A stretch of DNA of 54,586 nt from Sphingobacterium allocomposti (lineage in GTDB: Bacteria; Bacteroidota; Bacteroidia; Sphingobacteriales; Sphingobacteriaceae), in NCBI RefSeq assembly GCF_008124885.1, contig NZ_VNHX01000030.1, positions 1 through 54,586 on the forward strand, given 5' to 3'. The notes below the pieces were generated by a model. The model had not been told where the DNA came from, made no database searches, and saw nothing but the letters and a program-made list of their open reading frames with translations. Each line of letters opens with the position of its first letter. The first letter of the stretch is position 1. The position numbers and the translations under genes are program-made. Positions 7,741-16,448 of the stretch are shown here, piece after piece.

Positions 7741-9102
7741 ATGCAGCAAAAAGAGAAACGTCGATGGATATATGCGAAGAAACCTGCCGGCCGGCTCTAT
7801 ACGTACCGTCAATGGGTGGGATATACGCTACTGCTGTTTCTGTTTGCTGCCCCTTTTGTGAAGATAGAAGGAAATCCCCTGTTGATGTTTAATATTATTG
7901 AACGGAAATTTTCGTTTTTTGGCTCTCTTTTTTATCCGCAGGACCTTCATCTACTCGTTTTTGCGATGCTTATTCTAATGGTGGGCATTGTGCTATTTAC
8001 CGCGGTGTTTGGTAGAATATGGTGTGGCTGGGCTTGCCCGCAGACGATCTTTATGGAGTTGGTGTTCCGTCGGATAGAGTATTTAATAGAAGGAGACTGG
8101 CGTCAGCAACAGCGATTGGATAAGGGGGGCAGCTCAGATCTGCGTGCCTGGAAAAAACTGTTGAAACATGGGGTATTTTTTTTTATTTCTCTCCTGATAT
8201 CGAATATTTTCCTGGCTTATATCATCGGTTCGGATGCGTTGATCTCCATAATCCGCGACCCTATTGAGAAGCATATCACCGGCTTCGTTTCCATCATGCT
8301 ATTTGCCACGGTCTTTTACGCAGTATATGCCTATGTCCGCGAGATTGTCTGTACAACGGTTTGTCCCTATGGCCGTTTACAAAGTGTTTTATTAGACGAT
8401 CAGAGTATTACTGTCGCTTACGACGCACGGAGGGGAGAGCCGAGGAGCAAGAAGAGCAAGAAGAGCAGGGAAGACGCTGACAGGCGGGGAGACTGCATCG
8501 ACTGCCGACTGTGTGTACATGTTTGTCCGACCGGGATTGACATCCGCGAAGGTGTCCAAATGGAATGTATAAGTTGTACAGCGTGTATAGATGCGTGCGA
8601 TGCCGTCATGGAAAAGATGGGAAGGCCAAAGCGGTTAATCGGGTTCTATACCATGGGAGAGATTATGCGACAGGCAGGCGTTAAGGCCGGTAACCTGCGC
8701 ATATATGCTTATTCGGGCGTGCTGTTGGTCTTAATGGTCGTATTTGGCGTACTGATTTTTAATCGGACGGCTATAGATGCCAGGCTGTTGCGTGCGACGG
8801 GAACTAGCTATCAGATCAGAGATGATGGTACTGTCAGCAATTTATACACGTTGGAACTTGTTAACAAAGCCGGAAGAGAGCTATCCTTTGAGGTGAAAAG
8901 TGCTGAGACCGGCATGCACGTGCAACTGGTTAATGCTATTCAAAAGTTGCAAAAAGATGGCACGGCAAGGTTAAGTCTCTTTCTAATCATGCAGCACAGA
9001 AATATTGTAGATTATAAACAGCACGTCGTGGTGGAAATCGTCGCCGAGGGGGAAGTCGTTAACCTGGAGACCACGTTTATCGCACCACCGTACATTAGAT
9101 AA
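7741..9102 (+). CDS. ccoG: Cytochrome c oxidase accessory protein CcoG (polyferredoxin)
   Basis: A 453-residue membrane iron-sulfur protein needed for cbb3 oxidase assembly; in other bacteria it reduces copper for delivery to the catalytic site. About five membrane helices surround GRIWCGWACPQTIFMELVFRR (Cys95, Cys99). Two [4Fe-4S] clusters are supported by Cys252, 255, 258, 262 and Cys276, 279, 282, 286, each set in the CxxCxxCxxxC(P) pattern. The C-terminal 110 residues form the Ig-like periplasmic domain typical of the family. It follows ccoP by 57 nt and precedes ccoH by 7 nt. Confidence 0.93.
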   Translation: MQQKEKRRWIYAKKPAGRLYTYRQWVGYTLLLFLFAAPFVKIEGNPLLMFNIIERKFSFFGSLFYPQDLHLLVFAMLILMVGIVLFTAVFGRIWCGWACPQTIFMELVFRRIEYLIEGDWRQQQRLDKGGSSDLRAWKKLLKHGVFFFISLLISNIFLAYIIGSDALISIIRDPIEKHITGFVSIMLFATVFYAVYAYVREIVCTTVCPYGRLQSVLLDDQSITVAYDARRGEPRSKKSKKSREDADRRGDCIDCRLCVHVCPTGIDIREGVQMECISCTACIDACDAVMEKMGRPKRLIGFYTMGEIMRQAGVKAGNLRIYAYSGVLLVLMVVFGVLIFNRTAIDARLLRATGTSYQIRDDGTVSNLYTLELVNKAGRELSFEVKSAETGMHVQLVNAIQKLQKDGTARLSLFLIMQHRNIVDYKQHVVVEIVAEGEVVNLETTFIAPPYIR

Positions 9103-9109
9103 AGATAGA

Positions 9110-9529
9110 ATGAACTGGGGACTAAAAGTCGTAATCGGGTTAAGCACTTTCATCGCCTTTATTGCAGGCGCCTGCCTATATATGGTTAAAAGTGACAAAG
9201 ACAGTTTGGAAGACCCAAACTACTATCAGAACAGTCTAACGTATGATGAAGTTTACTCCAGCATGCAAAACTTAATTGATGATCGGGCAATTCCTTCCGT
9301 GCAGGTGCTAAGGGATACGTTATTCATAGATTTTAAAACCGCCAACAATAGGGGGGAACTTATCTTCAAAAGGCCCTCTGACGACCAGTTGGATATGTCG
9401 CTTCCGTTTGAAACGCAGAAGCACTATCGTTTATCGGTTTCGGGCTATGCCAGAGGAAGCTGGCGACTAGGTATAAAATGGAGTACAGCAGACAAAACTT
9501 ATATCTCCGAACATAATCTGTATTTTTAG
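9110..9529 (+). CDS. ccoH: FixH/CcoH family cbb3 oxidase assembly protein
   Basis: A 139-residue protein with one N-terminal membrane helix (about 6-26) and a periplasmic beta-rich domain. The segment DKDSLEDPNYYQNSLTYDEVY corresponds to the family hallmark in which acidic residues and a YY pair precede a conserved Tyr-Asp. FixH/CcoH stabilises late intermediates of cbb3 assembly. The gene starts 7 nt after ccoG and stops 1 nt before the next start codon, so these genes are probably translated from one mRNA. Confidence 0.85.
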   Translation: MNWGLKVVIGLSTFIAFIAGACLYMVKSDKDSLEDPNYYQNSLTYDEVYSSMQNLIDDRAIPSVQVLRDTLFIDFKTANNRGELIFKRPSDDQLDMSLPFETQKHYRLSVSGYARGSWRLGIKWSTADKTYISEHNLYF

Positions 9530-9530
9530 C

Positions 9531-10223
9531 ATGACGTATAACCACTTAGCGTTTTTTATGGGCTTATTTGGCAGCCTGCATTGTGCAGTGATGTGTGGAC
9601 CTCTTCTTCTAACGTTCAACGGAAGGACCGGCCTGTCGTGGCACAGCCTTGGGAATAGCCTTTTATACCAATCAGGCAGAATACTTACGTACGGAATATT
9701 CGGCTTTTTTTTGAGTTTGTTTGGAAGAATGGCAACGGTGCAGGGGTGGCAACAAGGTTTAAGTCTTGCTGTTGGTGTTCTGCTTATCGCGTTTGCGCTT
9801 TCAGCTTTTTCAGGGACGAAAGCAGGATGGGGAAATTCTTTTTATACGCAGGCACTGAAGCGGGCCGTCTCGTTTATGGGGCAATGGTTTGGCCGCCCTG
9901 GGGGAGCTGTCGTAGTGGGCATGTTGAATGGGTTCCTGCCTTGCGGCATGGTATACATGGCTTTAGCGTCGGCTATGAGTTCAGCGTCGCCGGCGCAGGG
10001 TTTCCTTTTTATGGTTCTCTTCGGACTCGGGACGCTGCCTCTTCTCTTGTTCTTTTCGTTTATTGGAACGATGCCGACAGCCCTGAGGAAGCAAAGGTTC
10101 GGAAGGATTGTACCCTTTCTTTATCTACTTATGGGCGTATGGTTTATCCTGCGCGGAGCCAACCTTGATATTCCATACTTAAGCCCGCTATTGTACGTGG
10201 AGGGGGCCATCCGGTGTTCCTGA
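9531..10223 (+). CDS. Sulfite exporter TauE/SafE (UreH/DsbD-like) membrane protein of the cco operon
   Basis: A 230-residue protein with about six membrane helices. The N-terminal GSLHCAVMCGP (Cys18, Cys22) and the central NGFLPCGMVYMALA are the two half-motifs of the cysteine-containing TauE/SafE subgroup that accompanies cbb3 operons. The family label suggests anion export, but the cysteines and the setting point to metal (copper) or thiol handling during oxidase maturation; that is inference. It is the last gene of the operon, converging with the RND efflux operon across 29 nt. Confidence 0.8.
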   Translation: MTYNHLAFFMGLFGSLHCAVMCGPLLLTFNGRTGLSWHSLGNSLLYQSGRILTYGIFGFFLSLFGRMATVQGWQQGLSLAVGVLLIAFALSAFSGTKAGWGNSFYTQALKRAVSFMGQWFGRPGGAVVVGMLNGFLPCGMVYMALASAMSSASPAQGFLFMVLFGLGTLPLLLFFSFIGTMPTALRKQRFGRIVPFLYLLMGVWFILRGANLDIPYLSPLLYVEGAIRCS

Positions 10224-10252
10224 CCGGTACGCTATACGCCGCTGCCCCCCAC

Positions 10253-11719
10253 TTAATTTTCTTGCCATCCTCCCCCGAGCGATCTGTATAGATCAACGTA
10301 GGCGTAAAGCTGTTTCTGACGAATGTCCACGAGTGCCAGTTCACTTGCCAGTGCATTACTTTGCGCGGTAATCACTTCCAGGTAGCTGGCGTATCCGCCT
10401 CTGAAGAGCAGGGACGCATTCTTCACAGCTAATTCCGAGTTTTCGACGCGTTTCTTGGCCAGTTCTAGTTGTTCCTGTTGTTTTTCCACTGTGATGATGG
10501 AGTTGGACACTTCGTTTACGGCTTCCATCACTGTTTTTTGAAGGGCTAATTCAGCCTTTTCCCGTTCTATCTTTGCGACCTCAAATTGGTTTTTCAGCCG
10601 GCCATTTTTGAATACGGGGGCCGCAAGACTTCCGGCAATTCCGCCGAGCAGTGCGCCCGGGATGTTGAACCAGTTCTCGGGCAACATCGCGTTGACGCCA
10701 AATACGCCGCTTAACGATAGCTGCGGGTAGCGCATAATCTGTTGGATGTTCATCTGGGCATTAGCCGCTATTAATGCATATTCAGCCCTTTTTATGTCGG
10801 GCCTGTTTCTAACAATGTCGAGGGGACTGCCCAGGTTAACATGGTATGCTGTGTTCATCAGGCTGTCGATCCTCCTACTTCGATCTATGTCGCCGGGCAT
10901 GCGTCCGATCAATACGCGAAGCGCATTTTCCTGAATGGCAATTTCTTTTTCGAGCTCGGGAATCAACGACGCCGCAATTAGCCGCTGCGACTCTGTTTGC
11001 TGTATAGCGAGTGCTGTAGTCTCTCCTGCTTTAAACTGCAGCTGGATCATACGAAGGGTACTGTCGTTCAGCTGCAGATTGCGTTTAGCGACTCCAATTT
11101 GTGCATCCAGCATGATCAAATTAAAGTACCCTTTAGCGATATCGGAAATGAGCATTGTCTGAATAGCGTTCCGGGATTCATAGGAATCTAAAAAGTCGGC
11201 CTTTAATTGGTCCTTCTGATTTGCTATTCTGCCCCAGATATCGAGTTCCCAGCTAAATTCAACCCCTGTCGCAAATTGAGACTGGTAGTTGAATAGACGA
11301 TCCGGAGCATCGGTGCCTTTGCGGTCATACCACCTCGAGGAGGGGGAACCATAGAAATCTTTTGATCGGTATTGCCTGTTAACTGTAGCTAGGTTTCCCG
11401 TTAAATCAGGCAAGTACTCCAATCTATTTTGCTTCAGATTGCGATTGGCGATTTCGATGTTTTTCAGTGCTGTCCGCATATCGTAATTGTTGGCTAATCC
11501 GCTGTCGATAAGCGCGATCAGCTGAGGATCATTGAAGAATAGCCGCCACGGCACTTCCGCAAAATTCGCCGTGTCGTTGTGCTGGTCGTGAACATTTCCC
11601 CGGAAAGCTGTCGGCAGATGAAGATCCGGCTGCTTATAGCGTTCGCCCACTTTGCAGGCATAGGCGGTGAACAGAACTGTCGCGATAACGATAAATTGTT
11701 TCAGTTTTATATATTTCAT
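10253..11719 (-). CDS. RND efflux outer-membrane channel, TolC/OprM/NodT-type lipoprotein
   Basis: A 488-residue outer-membrane efflux channel. The N-terminus has a lipoprotein signal with the lipobox TAYAC (Cys22), and residues after it (VGERYKQPDLHLP) match the start of NodT-type mature proteins. Two repeats of long helices with the OEP pattern follow, for example the ALKNIEIANRNLKQNRLEYLPDL segment and the coiled-coil region near the end (EVSNSIITVEKQQEQLELAKKRVE). It provides the exit duct for the pump encoded upstream; it starts 50 nt after that gene and is last in a three-gene operon. Confidence 0.92.
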   Translation of the reverse strand: MKYIKLKQFIVIATVLFTAYACKVGERYKQPDLHLPTAFRGNVHDQHNDTANFAEVPWRLFFNDPQLIALIDSGLANNYDMRTALKNIEIANRNLKQNRLEYLPDLTGNLATVNRQYRSKDFYGSPSSRWYDRKGTDAPDRLFNYQSQFATGVEFSWELDIWGRIANQKDQLKADFLDSYESRNAIQTMLISDIAKGYFNLIMLDAQIGVAKRNLQLNDSTLRMIQLQFKAGETTALAIQQTESQRLIAASLIPELEKEIAIQENALRVLIGRMPGDIDRSRRIDSLMNTAYHVNLGSPLDIVRNRPDIKRAEYALIAANAQMNIQQIMRYPQLSLSGVFGVNAMLPENWFNIPGALLGGIAGSLAAPVFKNGRLKNQFEVAKIEREKAELALQKTVMEAVNEVSNSIITVEKQQEQLELAKKRVENSELAVKNASLLFRGGYASYLEVITAQSNALASELALVDIRQKQLYAYVDLYRSLGGGWQEN

Positions 11720-11769
11720 ATCTAATAGTCTCTCGTCGTGTTAACAAATCTTTAAAAAGGCGCATCACG

Positions 11770-14700
11770 CTATTCTTCAGATACCGTATTTTTTTTAACT
11801 TTTTCGTCAATGGTTTTGAAGACCACAAAGAGCACGGGTATGATAAAGATGCCGAAGATAACGCCGGATAGCATTCCTCCCGCAGCACTAAAACTAATAG
11901 AATGATTCCCGATGGCCGACGGTCCTACGGTCCACATGAGGGGAACAAGTCCTGCGACAAATGCCAATGACGTCATCAAAATTGGACGCAGCCGTAATTT
12001 GGCCCCCATGACTGCTGCATTGTATATACTCATGCCCTTATCCCTTTGCTGGACGGCAAATTCGACGATCAATATGGCATTTTTCGCAAGCAGGCCAATC
12101 AGCATGATAAGTCCGACCTGTACGTAGATGTTGTTTTGCAGGCCGACTAAAAGAATCGTTGAAAATACGCCTATCAATCCAACGGGAACGGACAGCAGCA
12201 CCGCCCATGGGAGGATATAGCTTTCGTACTGTGCCGATAACAGAAAATAAACAAAGAGTAAACTCAGTCCGAAGATCAATATCGTTTGCGTACCGGCCTT
12301 GCTTTCTTCATAGGCCATCCCTGTCCACTCGTAACCGTAGTTTCCGGGAAGTTTTTCCGCTGCTAGTTTTTCGATTGCCGACATCGCGTCGCCCGTGCTG
12401 TATCCCGAAGCCGGAGTAGCATTCACGGTTATAGAGTTATAGAGATTATAGCGGGCGACGGTCTCGGGACCGACAACCTTTTTTAGGGTCATCAACGTTC
12501 CCACAGGAACCATTTCCCCATCCTTGTTACGGACGAAGATGGAGTTTAACGATTCGGGATCTGTTCGGTGATCAAAATCAGACTGCATGTAAACCCGATA
12601 TGTACGGCCAAAACGGTTAAAATCGCCGGCGTTAACGCGGGCAAAATACATGCGGATGGTGTTCATCATTTCCCTGATGTCCACACCCAGGCTTTTAGCC
12701 TTAACAACATCGATATCTGCTTCATATTGCGGGAAGTTCGATTTAAAAGAGGTGTACGCGTTGGCTACCTCGGGAAGGTCGTTGATCTGGTTGATGAATG
12801 TATCGGCTACGAGATCAAAATCACGGATGTCGCCGCCGAGACGGTCCTGTAAAACCAGTTCGATTCCTGCAAACTCTCCGAAACCTTGTACGGTGGGACG
12901 GGGGAACACTTTAAATGTCGCTTCGTTAATCTGGGCCAGGTCATTACGGATAGTATCCATAAAAGCATCAATAGATTGTATGTCTGTTCTTTCCTTGTGT
13001 GGCTTCAGATTAATGTACCCCGCTGCGAAAGCCGGGCTGGATCCGCCGTCAAGAGCATTGAAACCCGAAACTGTCGTCATGCCTGCGATATCTTCCCGCC
13101 TTCGCAGTATGCTATCTGCTTTACGTAATACAGCTGTTGTTCTAGATAGGGAGGCACCGGCAGGCATGGCAAGCGAGTAGGTGACGAAACTATCGTCTTC
13201 GGTCGGAATGAAGCTTTTGGGCGTTTTAACCAATAGAACGCTTCCAACGGCGGTGATTATCGCCAGCCCAAGCCACGCTATTTTCTTATGAGCTATTAAA
13301 AATTTTACACTCGTGATGTATCTTGTCGTAAGCCGATCAAAGGCGACATTAAAGGCTGTAAAAAAGCGTTGTTTGTATCGGGAAACGGCGGTTCCATCCT
13401 TAGGCGACTCCTGTTTTTCCGGATGCATGGGCTTTAACAGCAGTGCACATAGGGCGGGGCTTAGTGTGAGTGCATTTAAAGCCGAGATCAGTATTGCCGT
13501 GGCTAATGTGTAAGCAAACTGTCTATAAAATATCCCGGCCGGCCCCTCCATGAAACCAACCGGAAGAAATACCGCGGCCATTACCATCGTTATAGACAAA
13601 ATGGCGCCGGTAATTTCTGACATGGTTGCCAACGTAGCCTGCTTGGGTTTGAGCCCGGTGTCGTGCATTTTCTGATGAACAGCTTCCACAACGACAATAG
13701 CGTCGTCTACAACGATGCCTATGGCGAGTACTAGAGCGAACATGGTCAGTACGTTCAATGAGAATCCGAACAAGCTTAAAAAGAAAAACGTGCCGACGAG
13801 GGATACAGGTATTGCAATTGCCGGAATTAACGTTGATCGGAAGTCCTGCAGGAAGACAAAGACAATAATAAATACTAAGATGAATGCTTCAAATAGGGTA
13901 TGTTTCACCTGGCTGATAGACTCGTCAATCTGGTCACGCACGCTGTATGATATTTCGTAATGGATGCCCTCCGGGAAGCTCTTGGCTATCTCCTCAAGAA
14001 CTTTTCTGACTTCAAGGTCGATGGCGTGTGCATTGGAGCCGCTGGTTTGGGTGATGTTGAGTGTCAATCCGGGAAGGCCATTGACCTTATTGTCGCTACC
14101 CAGGTTGGTCGCGCCAAATTCGATCCGTGCAATGTCTTTTAGATAGAGGACCGACCCGTCTTTATTTGTTTTGATTACCATGTTTTCAAATTCCTCGGGT
14201 TTGGAAAAGCGGCCTTTGTGCTTGATGACCGTTTCAAATACCTCATCGGATGTTTCTCCGAATTTACCCGGGGCGATTTCGAAATTTTGGTCGTTTAGCG
14301 ATTTGATCACATCCTGGGGGACAAGATTGTATACGGCAAGTTTTTCTGGATTCAGCCAAACGCGCATGGAATAATCTCGAGCTCCGACCCTGGATACCTG
14401 CGCCACGCCATCCACGCGGAGCAGGGGACGGATCATGTTGATTTGAGCATAGGCTTGCAAGAACGTTTCATCATAAACCGAGTCTTTATGGTCGGAATAC
14501 AAATTGATCGTCATAATAGCACCGCTTTGACGAGGCTGTACCGTAATGCCGTTTTCGTTTACTTCGGCCGGAATTGTACTTATTGCTTTCGATATCCGCG
14601 TTTGAACATTGACGGAAGCAATATCGGGGTTTGTGCCCGTTTTAAAGAATACCTGTATGGTTCCCGACCCTGAATTCGTCGCCGTCGATCGGATATAGGT

Positions 14701-14925
14701 CATATCTTCAACTCCATTTATGGCCTCTTCTACTGGCAGCAACACGCTTTCTGCCACGGTTTCGGAATTGGCTCCCGGATAACTGAGGGAGACAACAACG
14801 CTGGGAGGGGCTATTTCCGGAAATCGGCTGATCGGTAATGTCATTAAACCTACTAACCCTAAAATCACGAGAATTAAAGACACGACTGTCGCTAAGACAG
14901 GTCTATTTACAAATGTTTTTAACAT
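11770..14925 (-). CDS. RND efflux pump permease, HAE1/AcrB family
   Basis: A 1051-residue inner-membrane drug/proton antiporter of the hydrophobe-amphiphile efflux-1 family, with the expected 12 helices and two large periplasmic loops. The TM4 proton-relay pair is present in GIVVDDAIVVVEAVH and the TM10 lysine in LIGLLAKNAILIVEFA. Start choice: an upstream ATG at 14946 exists, but AAGGAG lies 8 nt before the ATG at 14925 and inside the longer reading frame, and family proteins begin with MLKxFVxRPVLA; hence 14925. It sits between its adaptor and channel genes and should be cotranscribed with both. Confidence 0.95.
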   Translation of the reverse strand: MLKTFVNRPVLATVVSLILVILGLVGLMTLPISRFPEIAPPSVVVSLSYPGANSETVAESVLLPVEEAINGVEDMTYIRSTATNSGSGTIQVFFKTGTNPDIASVNVQTRISKAISTIPAEVNENGITVQPRQSGAIMTINLYSDHKDSVYDETFLQAYAQINMIRPLLRVDGVAQVSRVGARDYSMRVWLNPEKLAVYNLVPQDVIKSLNDQNFEIAPGKFGETSDEVFETVIKHKGRFSKPEEFENMVIKTNKDGSVLYLKDIARIEFGATNLGSDNKVNGLPGLTLNITQTSGSNAHAIDLEVRKVLEEIAKSFPEGIHYEISYSVRDQIDESISQVKHTLFEAFILVFIIVFVFLQDFRSTLIPAIAIPVSLVGTFFFLSLFGFSLNVLTMFALVLAIGIVVDDAIVVVEAVHQKMHDTGLKPKQATLATMSEITGAILSITMVMAAVFLPVGFMEGPAGIFYRQFAYTLATAILISALNALTLSPALCALLLKPMHPEKQESPKDGTAVSRYKQRFFTAFNVAFDRLTTRYITSVKFLIAHKKIAWLGLAIITAVGSVLLVKTPKSFIPTEDDSFVTYSLAMPAGASLSRTTAVLRKADSILRRREDIAGMTTVSGFNALDGGSSPAFAAGYINLKPHKERTDIQSIDAFMDTIRNDLAQINEATFKVFPRPTVQGFGEFAGIELVLQDRLGGDIRDFDLVADTFINQINDLPEVANAYTSFKSNFPQYEADIDVVKAKSLGVDIREMMNTIRMYFARVNAGDFNRFGRTYRVYMQSDFDHRTDPESLNSIFVRNKDGEMVPVGTLMTLKKVVGPETVARYNLYNSITVNATPASGYSTGDAMSAIEKLAAEKLPGNYGYEWTGMAYEESKAGTQTILIFGLSLLFVYFLLSAQYESYILPWAVLLSVPVGLIGVFSTILLVGLQNNIYVQVGLIMLIGLLAKNAILIVEFAVQQRDKGMSIYNAAVMGAKLRLRPILMTSLAFVAGLVPLMWTVGPSAIGNHSISFSAAGGMLSGVIFGIFIIPVLFVVFKTIDEKVKKNTVSEE

Positions 14926-14956
14926 ATATGCTCCTTGAAAAGACAAAAAAAGTGCT

Positions 14957-14974
14957 CTATACCGTTCGGTATAG
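14957..14974 (-). promoter_or_regulatory. Inverted repeat between adaptor and pump genes
   Basis: CTATACCG-TT-CGGTATAG is an 18-nt inverted repeat with 8-bp arms in the 81-nt gap between the adaptor and pump genes. The 2-nt centre is too short for a good RNA hairpin without opening the stem, so a DNA-binding site is as likely as an RNA element. Confidence 0.45.
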
Positions 14975-15006
14975 CTGGAATAGGTTGCAAAACTTCTGCT
15001 GAAAGG

Positions 15007-16167
15007 CTATTGTTGTATAGGGATCACGCTAGAGCCATCGGTTATTTTGTCGAGCCCCGAAAGTAATACCCGATCTCCAACCTGCAGGCCGGCAGAGACG
15101 ATGTATTTATCCTTACTTTTTCCTTTTATGGTTATCGTCCGTCTTTCCGCCTTGTTGTTCCGGTTTAAGACGTAAACGAAAGTCTTGTCTTGCAGTTCGC
15201 TGGTCGCAATCTGGGGGATTTGGATAACACCTTTTTTCACCTCCGAAATTTTAAGTGTTCCGGTGCTGCCGCTGCGGAGGATGTTATCCTCGTTTGGAAA
15301 GGAAGCCCGTAGGGAGATCGCTCCGGTTGTGCGGTCTACCTGTCCGTTGACGGCGTCTACCCGTCCCTTTTGTTCGTATTCTTCGCCATCAGCCAAGATC
15401 AGCGTTGCTTCAGGAAAACGAAGCTGATTGTGTCGCTGGGTCGTGCCGGCGATGCTGTCTTCTTTTGCCTTTAGTTTAGTGAAATAAAGGAAGTCCGACT
15501 CGTTCATGGAAAAATAAACATAAACTTCCTGTACGTCAGAAAGAACAGTTAAGGGATCGTTGTCGCCTTTGCCCACCAGGTTTCCTATTCTTTTGGGGAT
15601 CCTGCCTATATACCCGCTGACTGGTGCTGTAATGACGGTGAATTCTTTATTGATGGTCGCACCGCGGACTGCGGCGGTCGCCTGATCGAGGGACGCTTTC
15701 GCTACATCGTAATCAGACCTGGCTGCCTGAAGCCGTACCTCGGAGATCACGTCGTTTTCGACCAAGGGCTTAAGTCGTTCAACTTCAAGTTTCGCGTTTT
15801 CCAACTTCGCTTTCGCGACGTTCTGGGTTGCCACCATGTTGTTGAGGGTTTCCTGATAGGCCGATGGATCGATTTTAAACAATTTTTGACCTTTTTGCAC
15901 AAAGGATCCTTCATCGACATAGATTTCCTGTAAAATGCCCTCTACCTGTGGTCTGATTTCAACATTTACTTTCCCTTCAATCGTGCCTAGATAATCCTTA
16001 ACAGTAACAGCATCGCTGGTATCTACGGTGTATACCGGGAGAGCCAAAGCCTTACTGTTGTTCTCTTTTTCTTTTGATTCGCCCGTGCTGCAACACGTTA
16101 GCGCGGTAGCGGTGATTATTGTCAATACGGAACAAGCAATGTGTTTTAGTTTTAAACTCAAATTCAT
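15007..16167 (-). CDS. RND efflux periplasmic adaptor (membrane fusion protein), lipoprotein
   Basis: A 386-residue adaptor that joins pump and outer-membrane channel. A lipoprotein signal ends in TALTC (Cys25). The barrel-sandwich/lipoyl half-motifs (VRP..EGILQEIYVDEGSFVQKGQKLFKID and ITAPVSGYIGRIPKRIGNLV) flank an alpha-helical hairpin of about 70 residues; beta-barrel and membrane-proximal domains follow. Length and domain order fit AcrA/MexA. First gene of the three-gene efflux operon, read from a promoter with likely repressor sites upstream. Confidence 0.93.
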   Translation of the reverse strand: MNLSLKLKHIACSVLTIITATALTCCSTGESKEKENNSKALALPVYTVDTSDAVTVKDYLGTIEGKVNVEIRPQVEGILQEIYVDEGSFVQKGQKLFKIDPSAYQETLNNMVATQNVAKAKLENAKLEVERLKPLVENDVISEVRLQAARSDYDVAKASLDQATAAVRGATINKEFTVITAPVSGYIGRIPKRIGNLVGKGDNDPLTVLSDVQEVYVYFSMNESDFLYFTKLKAKEDSIAGTTQRHNQLRFPEATLILADGEEYEQKGRVDAVNGQVDRTTGAISLRASFPNEDNILRSGSTGTLKISEVKKGVIQIPQIATSELQDKTFVYVLNRNNKAERRTITIKGKSKDKYIVSAGLQVGDRVLLSGLDKITDGSSVIPIQQ

Positions 16168-16195
16168 CTCTTCTATATCTTAATGATCTCTAAAT

Positions 16196-16245
16196 TGTAA
16201 CGGTTTAGTTACATGATATTTTGCAAGTATAACCTTTTACGGTTA
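16196..16245 (-). promoter_or_regulatory. Probable promoter and paired operators of the RND efflux operon
   Basis: TGTAAC-GGTTTA-GTTACA (16196-16213) and TAACC-TTTTAC-GGTTA (16230-16245) are two related inverted repeats with the same 6-nt spacer. Between them the minus strand reads TATACTTG (16224-16231), one mismatch from the -7 consensus, so a bound repressor would cover the promoter on both sides. Such sites in front of RND operons usually bind a TetR-family repressor, but no regulator gene is present nearby. Confidence 0.5.
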
Positions 16246-16448
16246 AACTCGTTTTCCTTTTAACAAATCTTAACGTCGAGTTTGGCTATTGGTTGTTTAC
16301 TGCGTAGGCGGCCCAGCGCAGATCAATACGTGCGGAGAGTACATAAAAAAGCGCTTTACTATATGTTGGAATCGCAGTAACATCGTGCGTTTTTTATGCA
16401 TAAAAAGTCGAATTAATGGCTTAATTTTAGGAGATTTTGAAGTAATAC

